From the NCBI GenBank assembly GCA_023447335.1, contig JAEXOD010000002.1, forward strand, positions 1 to 38,819: 38,819 bases of DNA. Direction: 5' to 3'. Numbering within the stretch: position 1 is the stretch's first letter; every line of letters starts with the position of its first letter. Positions 1 through 8,891 of the stretch are shown piece after piece. Position numbers and translations under genes: made by a program. This DNA comes from Bacteroidota bacterium. Its GTDB lineage: Bacteria > Bacteroidota > Ignavibacteria > Ignavibacteriales > Melioribacteraceae. The notes beneath the pieces were generated by a model. The model saw nothing but the letters and a program-made list of their open reading frames with translations, was not told the DNA's origin and ran no database searches.

Positions 1-126
1 GCATTAGATACAGCCCAAGATGTAATTGAAGCTTATTATAAAGGTGGCTGCACTTCTTATTTAGTAAAGCCGATTGAGAAAAAGAAGATACTTAAAGCCT
101 TAAAAGATTTAGGATTAGTTGAATAA
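1..126 (+). CDS. response regulator receiver domain, C-terminal end (partial)
   Basis: This is the last 41 codons of a gene that begins before the window and ends with TAA at 124-126. The reading frame gives a helix, then a YLVKPI motif, then a closing amphipathic helix. That is how the last strand and helix (beta5-alpha5) of CheY-like receiver domains look, with the conserved lysine of the K-P pair. The protein ends right after the receiver fold, so if nothing precedes it, it would be a single-domain regulator. The phosphoacceptor aspartate and the N-terminal part lie outside the window, so partner kinase and output cannot be stated. Confidence 0.7.
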   Translation, partial: ALDTAQDVIEAYYKGGCTSYLVKPIEKKKILKALKDLGLVE

Positions 127-232
127 TTATTTGTAATTTTTCAACTAAATTATTAAACAATTATTCTTTCTTTTTATTTATATTTAAATATTGCATAAAT
201 ATTTGTTTTAGATAAAAAGAAGGAATAATGTT

Positions 233-3200
233 ATGAAAAGATATGCTTATATTCTGACGATTGTATTGTTATCCTATTTATTTTTTTCCTGTAGTTTTAT
301 TTCTGTAAAAGTTGAATATGAAGGAGATAAAACCGAAGAGATCGAAAAAGACACAATTAAGACGATTGAAATTGATAAGGCTAGAACATTAAAAACCGAT
401 TTAAAGAACAAGTCATTTAATCTAAACATTCCCCCATATACCAAAGTTGATACAGTAATTGTTGATGAAATAAATCGCTTAGTCATAATTAACTTTAGTA
501 AAGAATTATCGTATATAGCATTTAGAGATGATAATGTAAAATATTATTATAATTCTATAAATGAATACTTAGGTGATAAATATAAAGATTATAAAATAAG
601 TATTACTACATTAGGGATTCAAATAGAAGATTTGATTCCTAATTTTTACCGAACTTCAAAAAATTATGATTTTTCTAGAGTTAGAGAGTATAAAGACAAA
701 CGCACTTCACCAATTATTGAGAATATTGATAGACAATTTAAAATAACAAAAGGATTATTTAATCGAAATATTGCATTATGGCATAGTCATGGTTGGTATT
801 ATTCAGTTGATGCAAATAGATGGGAATGGCAAAGACCGAGGTTATTTCAGACTGTTGAGGATTTAATTCCTCTTTCGTTTGTTATTCCTTATATTGCACC
901 GATGTTAGAAAATGCGGGTGCCAATGTTTTTATTCCGAGAGAAAGAGATTATAATACTAATGAAGTAATAATTGATAATGACTCGAAAAGTGATATTAAA
1001 AATAAATTATATATTGAGACTAGCAAAAAAAACAGTTGGAAAACTTGTTCGGCTTTAGGATTTGCTGTAGGGAATCCTCCGTATGAAGAGAATTTTAATC
1101 CATTTCAATCAGGTACAGCAAGATTTGTAACCTCAAATACAATAGGTGATTCAAAAATTAAATGGATAATTAAAGTTCCGGAAAACGGAGAATACTCGTT
1201 GTATTTATCATATATTGCAGGAGAAGGTAATGTAACCGATGCAATTTATTCAGTAAAACATTCGGGCGGAATTACAGAATACAAAGTTAACCAGACGATA
1301 GGTGGAAACACTTGGTTGTATGTCGGTAAGTTTCAATTTAGTAAAGATGAAAACAATTATGTTGAGTTGACAAATAAATCTTCTGATGAAGGAAAAATAA
1401 TAACAGCAGACGCTATTAGGGTTGGCGGAGGAATGGGAATAGTAAAAAGAAACGGAACTACAAGCGGGAGACCAAAATTTGTAGAAGGTGCGAAATATTA
1501 CATGCAGTATGCCGGTATGCCTGATACTTTAATCTACAATTTGAACGGTAATAAAAATGATTATAACGATGATTATAAAAGTAGAACAGAATATACAAAT
1601 TATTTAGTCGGGGCACCGTATGGACCAAATAATAATCGAAATGTAAAAGGTTTAGGTATTCCTATAGATTTATCAATGGCTTTTCATACAGATGCAGGGA
1701 TAACAAAAAATGATACTACGATTGGTACACTAGCAATTTATAGTCTTATTGATGCATATAATAATAAAAATTTTCCTGATGGTAAAAGCAGACTAGCTTG
1801 TAGAGACTTAAGTGATATTATCCAAACTGAAATAGTAAATGACATTAAAGGTAGCTTTGATATAGCTTGGAATAAAAGACAGCTTCGTGAAGCACAATAT
1901 TCCGAATCACAAAGACCGAATGTTCCGGCTTTACTATTGGAATTATTATCCCATCAAAACTTTTTAGATATGAAATATATGTTAGATCCAAGGTTTAGAT
2001 TTACTGTTAGCAGAGCGATATATAAAGGAATGTTAAAGTATTTGGCAATTTTGAATAATAGTGAGTATGTAGTTCAACCTTTGCCTATAAACGAATTTTA
2101 TACTGAATTTTCAGGTGAAAATAGCGTAAAACTTTCTTGGAATTATACTGAAGACAAAACAGAACCAACAGCAAAACCGACCGGATATATTGTTTATAAA
2201 GCAATTGGAGATAATGGTTTTGATAATGGTGTTTATGTTACCGATACACATTTTAATTTTGAAAATTTAGATAAGAATAAAGTTTACAAATTTAAAGTTA
2301 CTGCAGTTAATGAAGGAGGAGAGAGTTTTCCTTCAGAAGTGTTAAGTGTATGCAAAACAGGAAATGAAAAAACAATACTTATTGTAAACGCATTTGATAG
2401 AATTTGTGCACCAAAATGGATTGACGGTGAAAACTTTAGTGGTTTTTTAAGTAACTTAGATGCCGGCGTTCCCGATAAAGTTGATTTGGGATTTACAGGT
2501 TACCAAACAGATTTCAATCCAAATAGTCCTTATATTTCTAATGATGAACCGGGACACGGTGCAAGCACTGCCAATTATGAAACTAAAGTTATTGCAGGAA
2601 ACACGTTTGACTATACATATCTTCATGGCGAGGCATTTTTTAAAAACGGATATTCTTTTGTATCGAGCAGTGACGAAGCCTTTGAAAACGGGAAGTATAA
2701 TTCGGAAAAATATTGTTTAATTGATATTATTGCGGGTGAGGAAAAAGCTACGCCGTTTCCAAAAAAATACGAAAGCGAAACCAAAGGGGTACAGTTTAAA
2801 TTATTCACCAAAAATATTCAGAAAAAGATAAGTGAATATTTGGCTAGCGGCGGTAATCTATTTATATCAGGTGCATATATTGCATCAGATGTTTTTAGAA
2901 GTGAATTTGCAGATAGCAACGATCAAAAATTTGTTAAAAATATTTTGAAGTATAATATCGCATCCGGTTTTGCAAGTAAAACAGGGGAAATAAAATCAGT
3001 TAATAATTATTCAAAAATTGATTTTAAATTTAATACTGAATTAAATGACAAGATATATTCTGTTGAGGCACCTGATGCAATTTTGCCGGTTAGCGGAAGC
3101 AGTACAATACTAAGATATAAGGACAATGATTATTCTGCGGCGATAGGTTATAAAAATGAATATGGAATTATTGCTTTTGGTTTTCCGTTTGAAACAGTTT

Positions 3201-3265
3201 TAGAAAAAGATAAACGTGTAGAAATAATTAAGACAGTTCTTAATTACTTAAAATTAGAAAAATAG
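233..3265 (+). CDS. N-acetylmuramoyl-L-alanine amidase-like lipoprotein with golvesin-type insert and FnIII domain
   Basis: A 1010-residue exported protein, probably a lipoprotein, with a hydrophobic leader and FFSC ending at Cys20. An Amidase_3-like zinc fold seems split by an insertion: the HSHGWYY segment (H184), a likely zinc Glu in TVEDL (E209), FHTDAG (H485) and a likely catalytic Glu in LLLELL (E570). Between them, about residues 294-402, is a beta domain like the golvesin C-terminal/xanthan-lyase-type domain common in Bacteroidota. A fibronectin type III domain follows at about 615-708. The C-terminal 300 residues resemble a class I amidotransferase-like Rossmann region but have no motif I can assign. 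The role is probably cell-wall or periplasmic hydrolysis. The ATG at 233 has AAGAAGGA about 9 bases upstream. It sits 8 bases before a PBP4-type gene, so the pair may be a peptidoglycan unit. Similar proteins are often named xanthan lyase, which I would not infer here. Confidence 0.7.
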   Translation: MKRYAYILTIVLLSYLFFSCSFISVKVEYEGDKTEEIEKDTIKTIEIDKARTLKTDLKNKSFNLNIPPYTKVDTVIVDEINRLVIINFSKELSYIAFRDDNVKYYYNSINEYLGDKYKDYKISITTLGIQIEDLIPNFYRTSKNYDFSRVREYKDKRTSPIIENIDRQFKITKGLFNRNIALWHSHGWYYSVDANRWEWQRPRLFQTVEDLIPLSFVIPYIAPMLENAGANVFIPRERDYNTNEVIIDNDSKSDIKNKLYIETSKKNSWKTCSALGFAVGNPPYEENFNPFQSGTARFVTSNTIGDSKIKWIIKVPENGEYSLYLSYIAGEGNVTDAIYSVKHSGGITEYKVNQTIGGNTWLYVGKFQFSKDENNYVELTNKSSDEGKIITADAIRVGGGMGIVKRNGTTSGRPKFVEGAKYYMQYAGMPDTLIYNLNGNKNDYNDDYKSRTEYTNYLVGAPYGPNNNRNVKGLGIPIDLSMAFHTDAGITKNDTTIGTLAIYSLIDAYNNKNFPDGKSRLACRDLSDIIQTEIVNDIKGSFDIAWNKRQLREAQYSESQRPNVPALLLELLSHQNFLDMKYMLDPRFRFTVSRAIYKGMLKYLAILNNSEYVVQPLPINEFYTEFSGENSVKLSWNYTEDKTEPTAKPTGYIVYKAIGDNGFDNGVYVTDTHFNFENLDKNKVYKFKVTAVNEGGESFPSEVLSVCKTGNEKTILIVNAFDRICAPKWIDGENFSGFLSNLDAGVPDKVDLGFTGYQTDFNPNSPYISNDEPGHGASTANYETKVIAGNTFDYTYLHGEAFFKNGYSFVSSSDEAFENGKYNSEKYCLIDIIAGEEKATPFPKKYESETKGVQFKLFTKNIQKKISEYLASGGNLFISGAYIASDVFRSEFADSNDQKFVKNILKYNIASGFASKTGEIKSVNNYSKIDFKFNTELNDKIYSVEAPDAILPVSGSSTILRYKDNDYSAAIGYKNEYGIIAFGFPFETVLEKDKRVEIIKTVLNYLKLEK

Positions 3266-3273
3266 AGGGGCAA

Positions 3274-4734
3274 GTGAAAAGATTACTTTTATTTATTTTT
3301 ATTACTGTTTTTGTAAATTCAAATGCACAGTCAATTTCCAATCTTGCAGATAGTGTATCCAATTCAAAGCTATTAAAAAATGCGCAATGGAGCATTTATG
3401 CAAAATATTTAGATTCAGATGAAATTATATTTGAAAAAAACGCTGATTTTTCTTTGGCTCCCGCGAGTGGATTAAAGGTATTTACTTCATCTGCTGCGCT
3501 TGATATTTTAGGTGAAGATTATAGATTTAAGACTAAAATATATTTTGACGGCAAGATATTAAAAGGAAATATTTTAAAAGGAAATATATATATTGTCGGG
3601 GGCGGAGATCCCACATTGGGCTCGAATTTAGTAAAAGGAAGTAAAAATCTTGATACATTGCTTTTAAGTATATTTAATTCTATTGCTGATATGGGAATAA
3701 AAAAAATTGAAGGAGGGATAATTGCTGATGAAACACTATACGATGGAAATTCTATCTCCGGTGGTTGGAATTATGGTGATATGGGTAACTATTATGGTGC
3801 CGGTTCTTCTGCTTTAACTATTAACGATAATTTATATAAAGTATTCTTCAAGCCGGGGAGTAGTGTAGGAAAAAGTGCAGAAGTATTAAGGACCGAACCT
3901 TTTATTCCCAATCTTGCGTTTACAAATTATATGAAAACGGGAAAAGAGGGGAGCGGAGATAACGGTTATATATATGCAGCACCTTTTCAATATAATGCAA
4001 TATTAAGGGGAACAATTCCTGCGGGAGTAGATGAGTTTTTTATAAAAGGAGCAATACCAGATCCCGCACTTTTTGCAGCACAAATTATAACCGAGTATTT
4101 AAAGAAAAATGGGATTATTATAAAAAATGATGCTACAAAATTAAATGAGCGAATTGAATATAATTCCAAAAATTTAATTATAGAAATTAGTTCTCCGCCT
4201 TTAAAAGATATTGTATATATTGTTAATAAGCGGAGCAATAACCTCTATACCGAAATGTTGTTAAGAAGTATTGGTTTAGTTAAAAAAAATAGCGGTTCAA
4301 TTGATTCGGGAATTGATGCATTAAAAGAATATTTTACGAATGAAGGAATTAATACGGATGCTTTGGATTTGGCTGACGGTTGCGGTTTGAGCAGAAATAA
4401 TTGTATTACTGCAAAAATGATGGTTGATGTTTTAACATTAGCAACAAAAAAAACTTGTTTTAATTCCTTTTTTAATTCATTAGGAGTTACCGGAGATCCC
4501 AATGACATTAGTTATTACTCGAAATACGGAGTTGGTACTGAACTTGCTTTTAACGGAAGAATTAAATCGGGATTAATTAATAATGTTCGTTCTCATTCAG
4601 GCTATGTAAAGGATAAAAGCGGAAGGACTATTGTTTTTTCATTAATTGCAAATAATTATAACGGATCAACTTCGGCAATTGATAAAATTCACATTAGTAT
4701 AATGGTTGCACTTGCTAAATTAACAAATAAATAG
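3274..4734 (+). CDS. dacB: D-alanyl-D-alanine carboxypeptidase/endopeptidase, PBP4 type (peptidase S13)
   Basis: A 486-residue periplasmic penicillin-binding protein that trims or cleaves D-Ala-containing peptidoglycan cross-links. It has a signal peptide ending near NSNAQ (residues 15-19). All three active-site motifs of the family are present: SGLK at 65-68 (SxxK), SNN at 321-323 (SxN) and KSG at 431-433 in place of KTG. The family signature GGGDPTLGS follows a short duplicated ILKGN pair (residues 95-104). The start is GTG at 3274 with a GAGGGG ribosome site just upstream. It lies 8 bases after the amidase-like gene and 8 bases before the URO-D-like gene, so co-transcription is likely. Length fits the family. 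Confidence 0.93.
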   Translation: MKRLLLFIFITVFVNSNAQSISNLADSVSNSKLLKNAQWSIYAKYLDSDEIIFEKNADFSLAPASGLKVFTSSAALDILGEDYRFKTKIYFDGKILKGNILKGNIYIVGGGDPTLGSNLVKGSKNLDTLLLSIFNSIADMGIKKIEGGIIADETLYDGNSISGGWNYGDMGNYYGAGSSALTINDNLYKVFFKPGSSVGKSAEVLRTEPFIPNLAFTNYMKTGKEGSGDNGYIYAAPFQYNAILRGTIPAGVDEFFIKGAIPDPALFAAQIITEYLKKNGIIIKNDATKLNERIEYNSKNLIIEISSPPLKDIVYIVNKRSNNLYTEMLLRSIGLVKKNSGSIDSGIDALKEYFTNEGINTDALDLADGCGLSRNNCITAKMMVDVLTLATKKTCFNSFFNSLGVTGDPNDISYYSKYGVGTELAFNGRIKSGLINNVRSHSGYVKDKSGRTIVFSLIANNYNGSTSAIDKIHISIMVALAKLTNK

Positions 4735-4742
4735 AGTATATT

Positions 4743-5783
4743 ATGATTAAATTTCAGCATAAGCCAAATTTTTTAAACTTACAAAAGACATTACTTAATA
4801 AAAACAAAGGTGAACTACCTCTAATTGAGTTAGGAGTTCACCCGATAATAAAAAAAGAGATTTTAGGAAGACCCATATTAACTATAAAAGACGATATTGA
4901 ATTTATGCACAATATGGGATATGATTTTGTTAAAATTCAGCCGATAATTAAATTTAAGAATAAAGAAGTTACTAATAGAAATAGTAATGATGAGTATAAA
5001 AATGCTCCGGATAGGGCTTGGGCTACGGAAGATAGCGGGATTATTACAAACATGGAGGAGTTTTATAGTTATCCGTTTCCTGAGATTAATGATATTGATT
5101 ATTCAAGATTTGAGGAAGTGAAAAAGTATTTACCAGAAGGAATGGGAGTTATAGGGCAATACGGAGATATATTTACGTTAGTATGGGAGTTAATGGGTTT
5201 TGAAACTTTTGCCTTTGCTACTTTTGAACAACCGGAGTTGATTGATTTATTATATAAGAAGGTTGAGAGTTTGATTCTTGACATGTATGAAAAAATGATA
5301 AGTTTTGATGTTGTCGGGGCATTGTGGTATAGTGATGATATTGCATTTGCAGCCGGTTTAATGGTTGATCCTAGCTTTTATCGTTCTTATTTATTTCCAA
5401 GTATTAAGAAAATGGGTGATTTGGCTAAGCAAAAAGGGATTCCTTTTATTTATCATACTGACGGAAAATTATGGGATGTTATGGATGATATAGTTGATTG
5501 TGGCGTAACGGCTTTACATCCGATTGAACCAAAATCTATGGATTTTTTGGAAGTAAGAGACCAATATTCGGATAAGTTAGCTTTTTGCGGAGGAATTGAA
5601 GTTGATACACTAGCAAGAGGTTCCAAATATGAAGTAGAAGATTTAATTGAATTTTATCTTAAATCTTTACCAGGTACTTGTTCGTGGGCTGTTGGTTCTT
5701 CTAATTCAATTCCCGACTATGTTAAGACTGAAAACTATTTGACCATGTTGAAAATGATTCATGAGTATAATAAAAAATTATGA
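4743..5783 (+). CDS. uroporphyrinogen decarboxylase (URO-D)-fold family protein
   Basis: A 346-residue soluble protein of the URO-D/methylcobamide methyltransferase superfamily. Visible hallmarks are an HTDGKLWDVMDDI segment, ALHPIEP, and the LAFCGGIEVD strand near the C-terminus, the usual layout of the closing half of the TIM barrel. The N-terminal URO-D signature used for heme synthesis is not evident, so I do not call it hemE. Corrinoid methyltransferases of this superfamily (MtaA/MtbA) bind zinc with an H-x-C motif; here the corresponding place reads H-T-D, which argues against that chemistry. Substrate is unknown. Its stop overlaps the start of the transporter gene (ATGA), so the two are probably translationally coupled. 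Confidence 0.75.
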   Translation: MIKFQHKPNFLNLQKTLLNKNKGELPLIELGVHPIIKKEILGRPILTIKDDIEFMHNMGYDFVKIQPIIKFKNKEVTNRNSNDEYKNAPDRAWATEDSGIITNMEEFYSYPFPEINDIDYSRFEEVKKYLPEGMGVIGQYGDIFTLVWELMGFETFAFATFEQPELIDLLYKKVESLILDMYEKMISFDVVGALWYSDDIAFAAGLMVDPSFYRSYLFPSIKKMGDLAKQKGIPFIYHTDGKLWDVMDDIVDCGVTALHPIEPKSMDFLEVRDQYSDKLAFCGGIEVDTLARGSKYEVEDLIEFYLKSLPGTCSWAVGSSNSIPDYVKTENYLTMLKMIHEYNKKL

Positions 5784-7120
5784 CGCAAAATAATGAATTA
5801 AAACCGGTTAGAAGTTTAAGTTTAACACAAACAATTGCAATTATAATTAGCACAGTAATCGGATCCGGAGTTTTTATAAGCTTGCCTATAGTAGCACAGA
5901 TTGCAGGAAATCCGCTTACTGCCACAATAATTTGGTTTTTAGGAGGTATTATGTGGTTACCACCTATACTAATTTTAGCAGAAATGGGCACTGCATATCC
6001 TGATCAAGGTTTTGGATATTATTATTTACAAAAAGCAGGCTCTCCGTTTTTAGCATTTTTATATACTTGGACTTGCTTTTTAACTAGTGATACACCAACT
6101 TTAACTATTGTTGCTTTAAGCGCTGCCTCCGTATTAACTATATTTGCCCCGATATTAAATGATTTTTGGATAGCAAGGTTGTTTGCTTCCGCATTAATAC
6201 TAATTTTTGCTTTAGTGCATTATAGAAGCGTAAAAACGGGGGGCAATTTTCAGATTGTTTTAACCTTGGCTAAAATTATTCCGCTATTTGCTGTTGTTCT
6301 TATCGGGTTTAGTATGTTTGATTCAAAAAGCTTGTTAGCTACGTCAAACTTTGCGGAAAATAAATCTTTATTTTTTATAATAACAGCCGGAATTTCTGCG
6401 ACATCATGGAGTTATGCAGGGTTTGGAAATATTCTATATATGGCGGGTGAAGTGAAAAACCCACATAAAACTTTACCTAAAGCTCTAATCGGTTCTGTTG
6501 TTTTTGTAATTATTGCTTATACTTTAATTTCGTTGGGTACTAGTATGATAGTCCCTTTTAAAGATTTAACGGAAGCTAAGGGAGATTTTGTTAATCCGTT
6601 TTTATATTTGGATTTATTTAGGGAATTTGCCCCACATTTATTTGCAGTTGTTGCTTTTATTTCTATGATAGGTGTATTAAGCGCAAGCATTATGGTACAA
6701 CCGCGTTTAGAATATGCTATGGCTAAAGATGGTCTATTTTTTAAACCATTCGGTAAATTACATCCTAAATTTTTAACACCTCACATTTCAATACTGATTC
6801 AAGCATTCTTTGCCGTGTTCATTTTTTTATTAGGGGATATTGAAAATATGCTTGGATATTTTACTTTATCTTATGTTTTACAAAACACACTTGTTTACGG
6901 AACAATATTCTTTTTACGGAAAAGGGGAGATTATAAACCGACTTTTATTTCGCCCATGTGGAAAACAATGGGGGTTTTATCTCTATTAATACAACTTTAT
7001 CTAATTTACGGTACGTTTTTGGCATACCCTGCATACGGAGTATTAGCATGCTTCGGATTAGTATTAACAGGATTACCTATATATATCTATTTTAGAAAAA
7101 ATAAATCTTATATAGAATAA
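5780..7120 (+). CDS. APC superfamily amino acid permease
   Basis: A 446-residue integral membrane protein with about 12 hydrophobic segments. The first one carries the GSGVFI motif of the amino acid-polyamine-organocation superfamily, in the unwound part of TM1 that binds substrate. It probably takes up or exchanges amino acids or amines through the inner membrane; the substrate cannot be read from sequence. The ATG overlaps the preceding stop by four bases. Its 3' end overlaps the 3' end of the convergent amidohydrolase gene by 13 bases. Neighbouring URO-D-like and amidohydrolase genes suggest a small uptake-and-catabolism cluster, but this is inference. Confidence 0.88.
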   Translation: MTQNNELKPVRSLSLTQTIAIIISTVIGSGVFISLPIVAQIAGNPLTATIIWFLGGIMWLPPILILAEMGTAYPDQGFGYYYLQKAGSPFLAFLYTWTCFLTSDTPTLTIVALSAASVLTIFAPILNDFWIARLFASALILIFALVHYRSVKTGGNFQIVLTLAKIIPLFAVVLIGFSMFDSKSLLATSNFAENKSLFFIITAGISATSWSYAGFGNILYMAGEVKNPHKTLPKALIGSVVFVIIAYTLISLGTSMIVPFKDLTEAKGDFVNPFLYLDLFREFAPHLFAVVAFISMIGVLSASIMVQPRLEYAMAKDGLFFKPFGKLHPKFLTPHISILIQAFFAVFIFLLGDIENMLGYFTLSYVLQNTLVYGTIFFLRKRGDYKPTFISPMWKTMGVLSLLIQLYLIYGTFLAYPAYGVLACFGLVLTGLPIYIYFRKNKSYIE

Positions 7121-8715
7121 ATTTCCTTACCGTCAAAAATAGTTTTTTCTACAATTACATTTTTAATTTCGTTAGGCTCAATATTAAAAATATTTTTACT
7201 TAAAACTACGAAATCTGCTAATTTACCCGGTGTAATGCTTCCTTTTATATTTTCTTCAAAAGCTGCGAAAGCTGCATTAATTGTATAAGCATCCACAGCT
7301 TGTTGGGGAGTAATTTTTTCTTCAGGAATTAAACCGTTTGGGTTTAAACCATCAGCAGTGTGTCTTGTAACTGCTGCATAAATTCCAAGTATCGGGTTCA
7401 TAGTAGCAACAGGAAAATCACTGCCAAAACAAACTTTAATATTATTTTGAATAAACGAATTAAAAGCTAAGGTGTTTTTTACTCTCTCTACGCCTATTTT
7501 GTTTTTAGCCCAACACCCGTCATCAAAAAGATGATAAGGTTGCATAGAAGAGATAATGTTGTTTGTTATATATCGATTTAAATCTTCTTTTTTAATATGT
7601 TGAGAATGTTCAATTCTAAAGCGCCTATCTTTTTTTCCGTTAAGCTCCTCAATTTTTTCGGCAATATCTAAAATAAGAGAAATTGCTTTATCTCCTATTG
7701 CGTGAATACTTAGCTGCAAATTGTTTTTATCGCATAAAATTGCCCATTTATTTAAGAATCCATTATTAAGTATATCAGTTGCTAAACCGTAAGATGTTTT
7801 ATCATCATCGTAGGGATCAAAAAACAAAGCAGTATATGATCCGAGTGACCCGTCAGCAAAAGCTTTTAAACCTCCAAGTTTTAATAATTCATTTCCAAAA
7901 TTGTTTTCAAATTCGCACTCAATCAAGCTTTCACATTTATCAATAGGTAAACGTGTGTAGATTCTTACTGTTAATTTGTCGTTTTTTAATAATTTTTGAA
8001 ATATTTTAAAATCATTTTTATATGCTATATCATGAATAGACGTAACTCCGAATTTTTTTGCCAAATTCATTGTTGCCGTGCACGCATCAAAATATTCTTG
8101 TTCTGTTCTTTCGGGTAAGCATTCTGCCACTAAATCCATTGCTTTATCTTTAAGCATTCCGGTCGGTTCTCCGGTTATCGGATCTTTAACAATCTCACCG
8201 CCTTCAGGATTAGGAGTATCTTTTGTAATTCCGGCTAAGTTAAGCACAAACGAATTAGCTAAAGCGGAATGATAATCCATTCTATGTAAAAAAACGGGGA
8301 TATTGGGAGTAAATTCATCAACCCAATTTTTTTTTGGAAATTCTTTAATATCCCAGTTCTGTTGATTAAAATTACCACCGTAAACAGGTTTATTAGGGTT
8401 GTTCTTTATATATTCTTTTATAACATCAATAAACTCATTTTTAGATTTTACTTTTGATAAATCGGTACTTAATAAATAAAAACCACCCATTATAATGTGA
8501 GCATGTGAATCTATAAAGCCCGGAAGTACAAGTTTATTATCCAGGTCTATTATTTCATCTGCTAATTTAAAAAATGATTCTAAAAAAGTTTTATCATCGT
8601 TATTATTAATTGTGCCGACAAAAAGAATTTTATTGTTTTCTATAATTATAAAATCAGCCCATGGTTTGCTTTTATCTGCCGTATAAATAGTTGCATTAGT
8701 GTAAATTTTTATCAT
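7108..8715 (-). CDS. YtcJ-like amidohydrolase (amidohydrolase family 3)
   Basis: A 535-residue metal-dependent hydrolase. The N-terminal beta-sandwich leads into GFIDSHAHI with H71 and H73 as the HxH metal pair. Further on are the HAIGDKA and RIEHSQH segments with more metal or active-site histidines, and GSDFPVA with the conserved Asp. The C-terminal GSITPGKLADFVVL returns to the sandwich domain. This is the arrangement of YtcJ/NfdA-like enzymes that cleave N-acyl or N-formyl amides; the real substrate is unknown. No signal peptide, so cytoplasmic. It is transcribed alone on the minus strand and converges on the APC permease, whose last codons it overlaps. Confidence 0.88.
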   Translation of the reverse strand: MIKIYTNATIYTADKSKPWADFIIIENNKILFVGTINNNDDKTFLESFFKLADEIIDLDNKLVLPGFIDSHAHIIMGGFYLLSTDLSKVKSKNEFIDVIKEYIKNNPNKPVYGGNFNQQNWDIKEFPKKNWVDEFTPNIPVFLHRMDYHSALANSFVLNLAGITKDTPNPEGGEIVKDPITGEPTGMLKDKAMDLVAECLPERTEQEYFDACTATMNLAKKFGVTSIHDIAYKNDFKIFQKLLKNDKLTVRIYTRLPIDKCESLIECEFENNFGNELLKLGGLKAFADGSLGSYTALFFDPYDDDKTSYGLATDILNNGFLNKWAILCDKNNLQLSIHAIGDKAISLILDIAEKIEELNGKKDRRFRIEHSQHIKKEDLNRYITNNIISSMQPYHLFDDGCWAKNKIGVERVKNTLAFNSFIQNNIKVCFGSDFPVATMNPILGIYAAVTRHTADGLNPNGLIPEEKITPQQAVDAYTINAAFAAFEENIKGSITPGKLADFVVLSKNIFNIEPNEIKNVIVEKTIFDGKEIYSI

Positions 8716-8891
8716 TATTTAAACCCGAAAAATATTGTTATATAAATCAAAAAATAATAAAAAAAAAGTAATTCATGATAAAAAAAAGGATTTTAAATAA
8801 AATATTTATTGCTATATTAATAAATACTAATTAAATTAATTAAACCATTTAAAAAAATCAAAACATTATTTAAACATTAATAAGTAAAGGC

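Noticed and set aside
274..486. Open frame on the minus strand inside the amidase-like gene
   Set aside because: Antisense shadow of a well-conserved coding region, with no ribosome site and no recognisable protein features.
3987..4508. Two minus-strand open frames opposite dacB
   Set aside because: They are in antisense to the catalytic part of a clear PBP4 gene and have no recognisable protein features.
4743..5783. hemE (uroporphyrinogen decarboxylase) or MtaA-type methyltransferase
   Set aside because: The N-terminal heme-enzyme signature is not visible and the H-x-C zinc motif reads H-T-D, so only the superfamily is supported.
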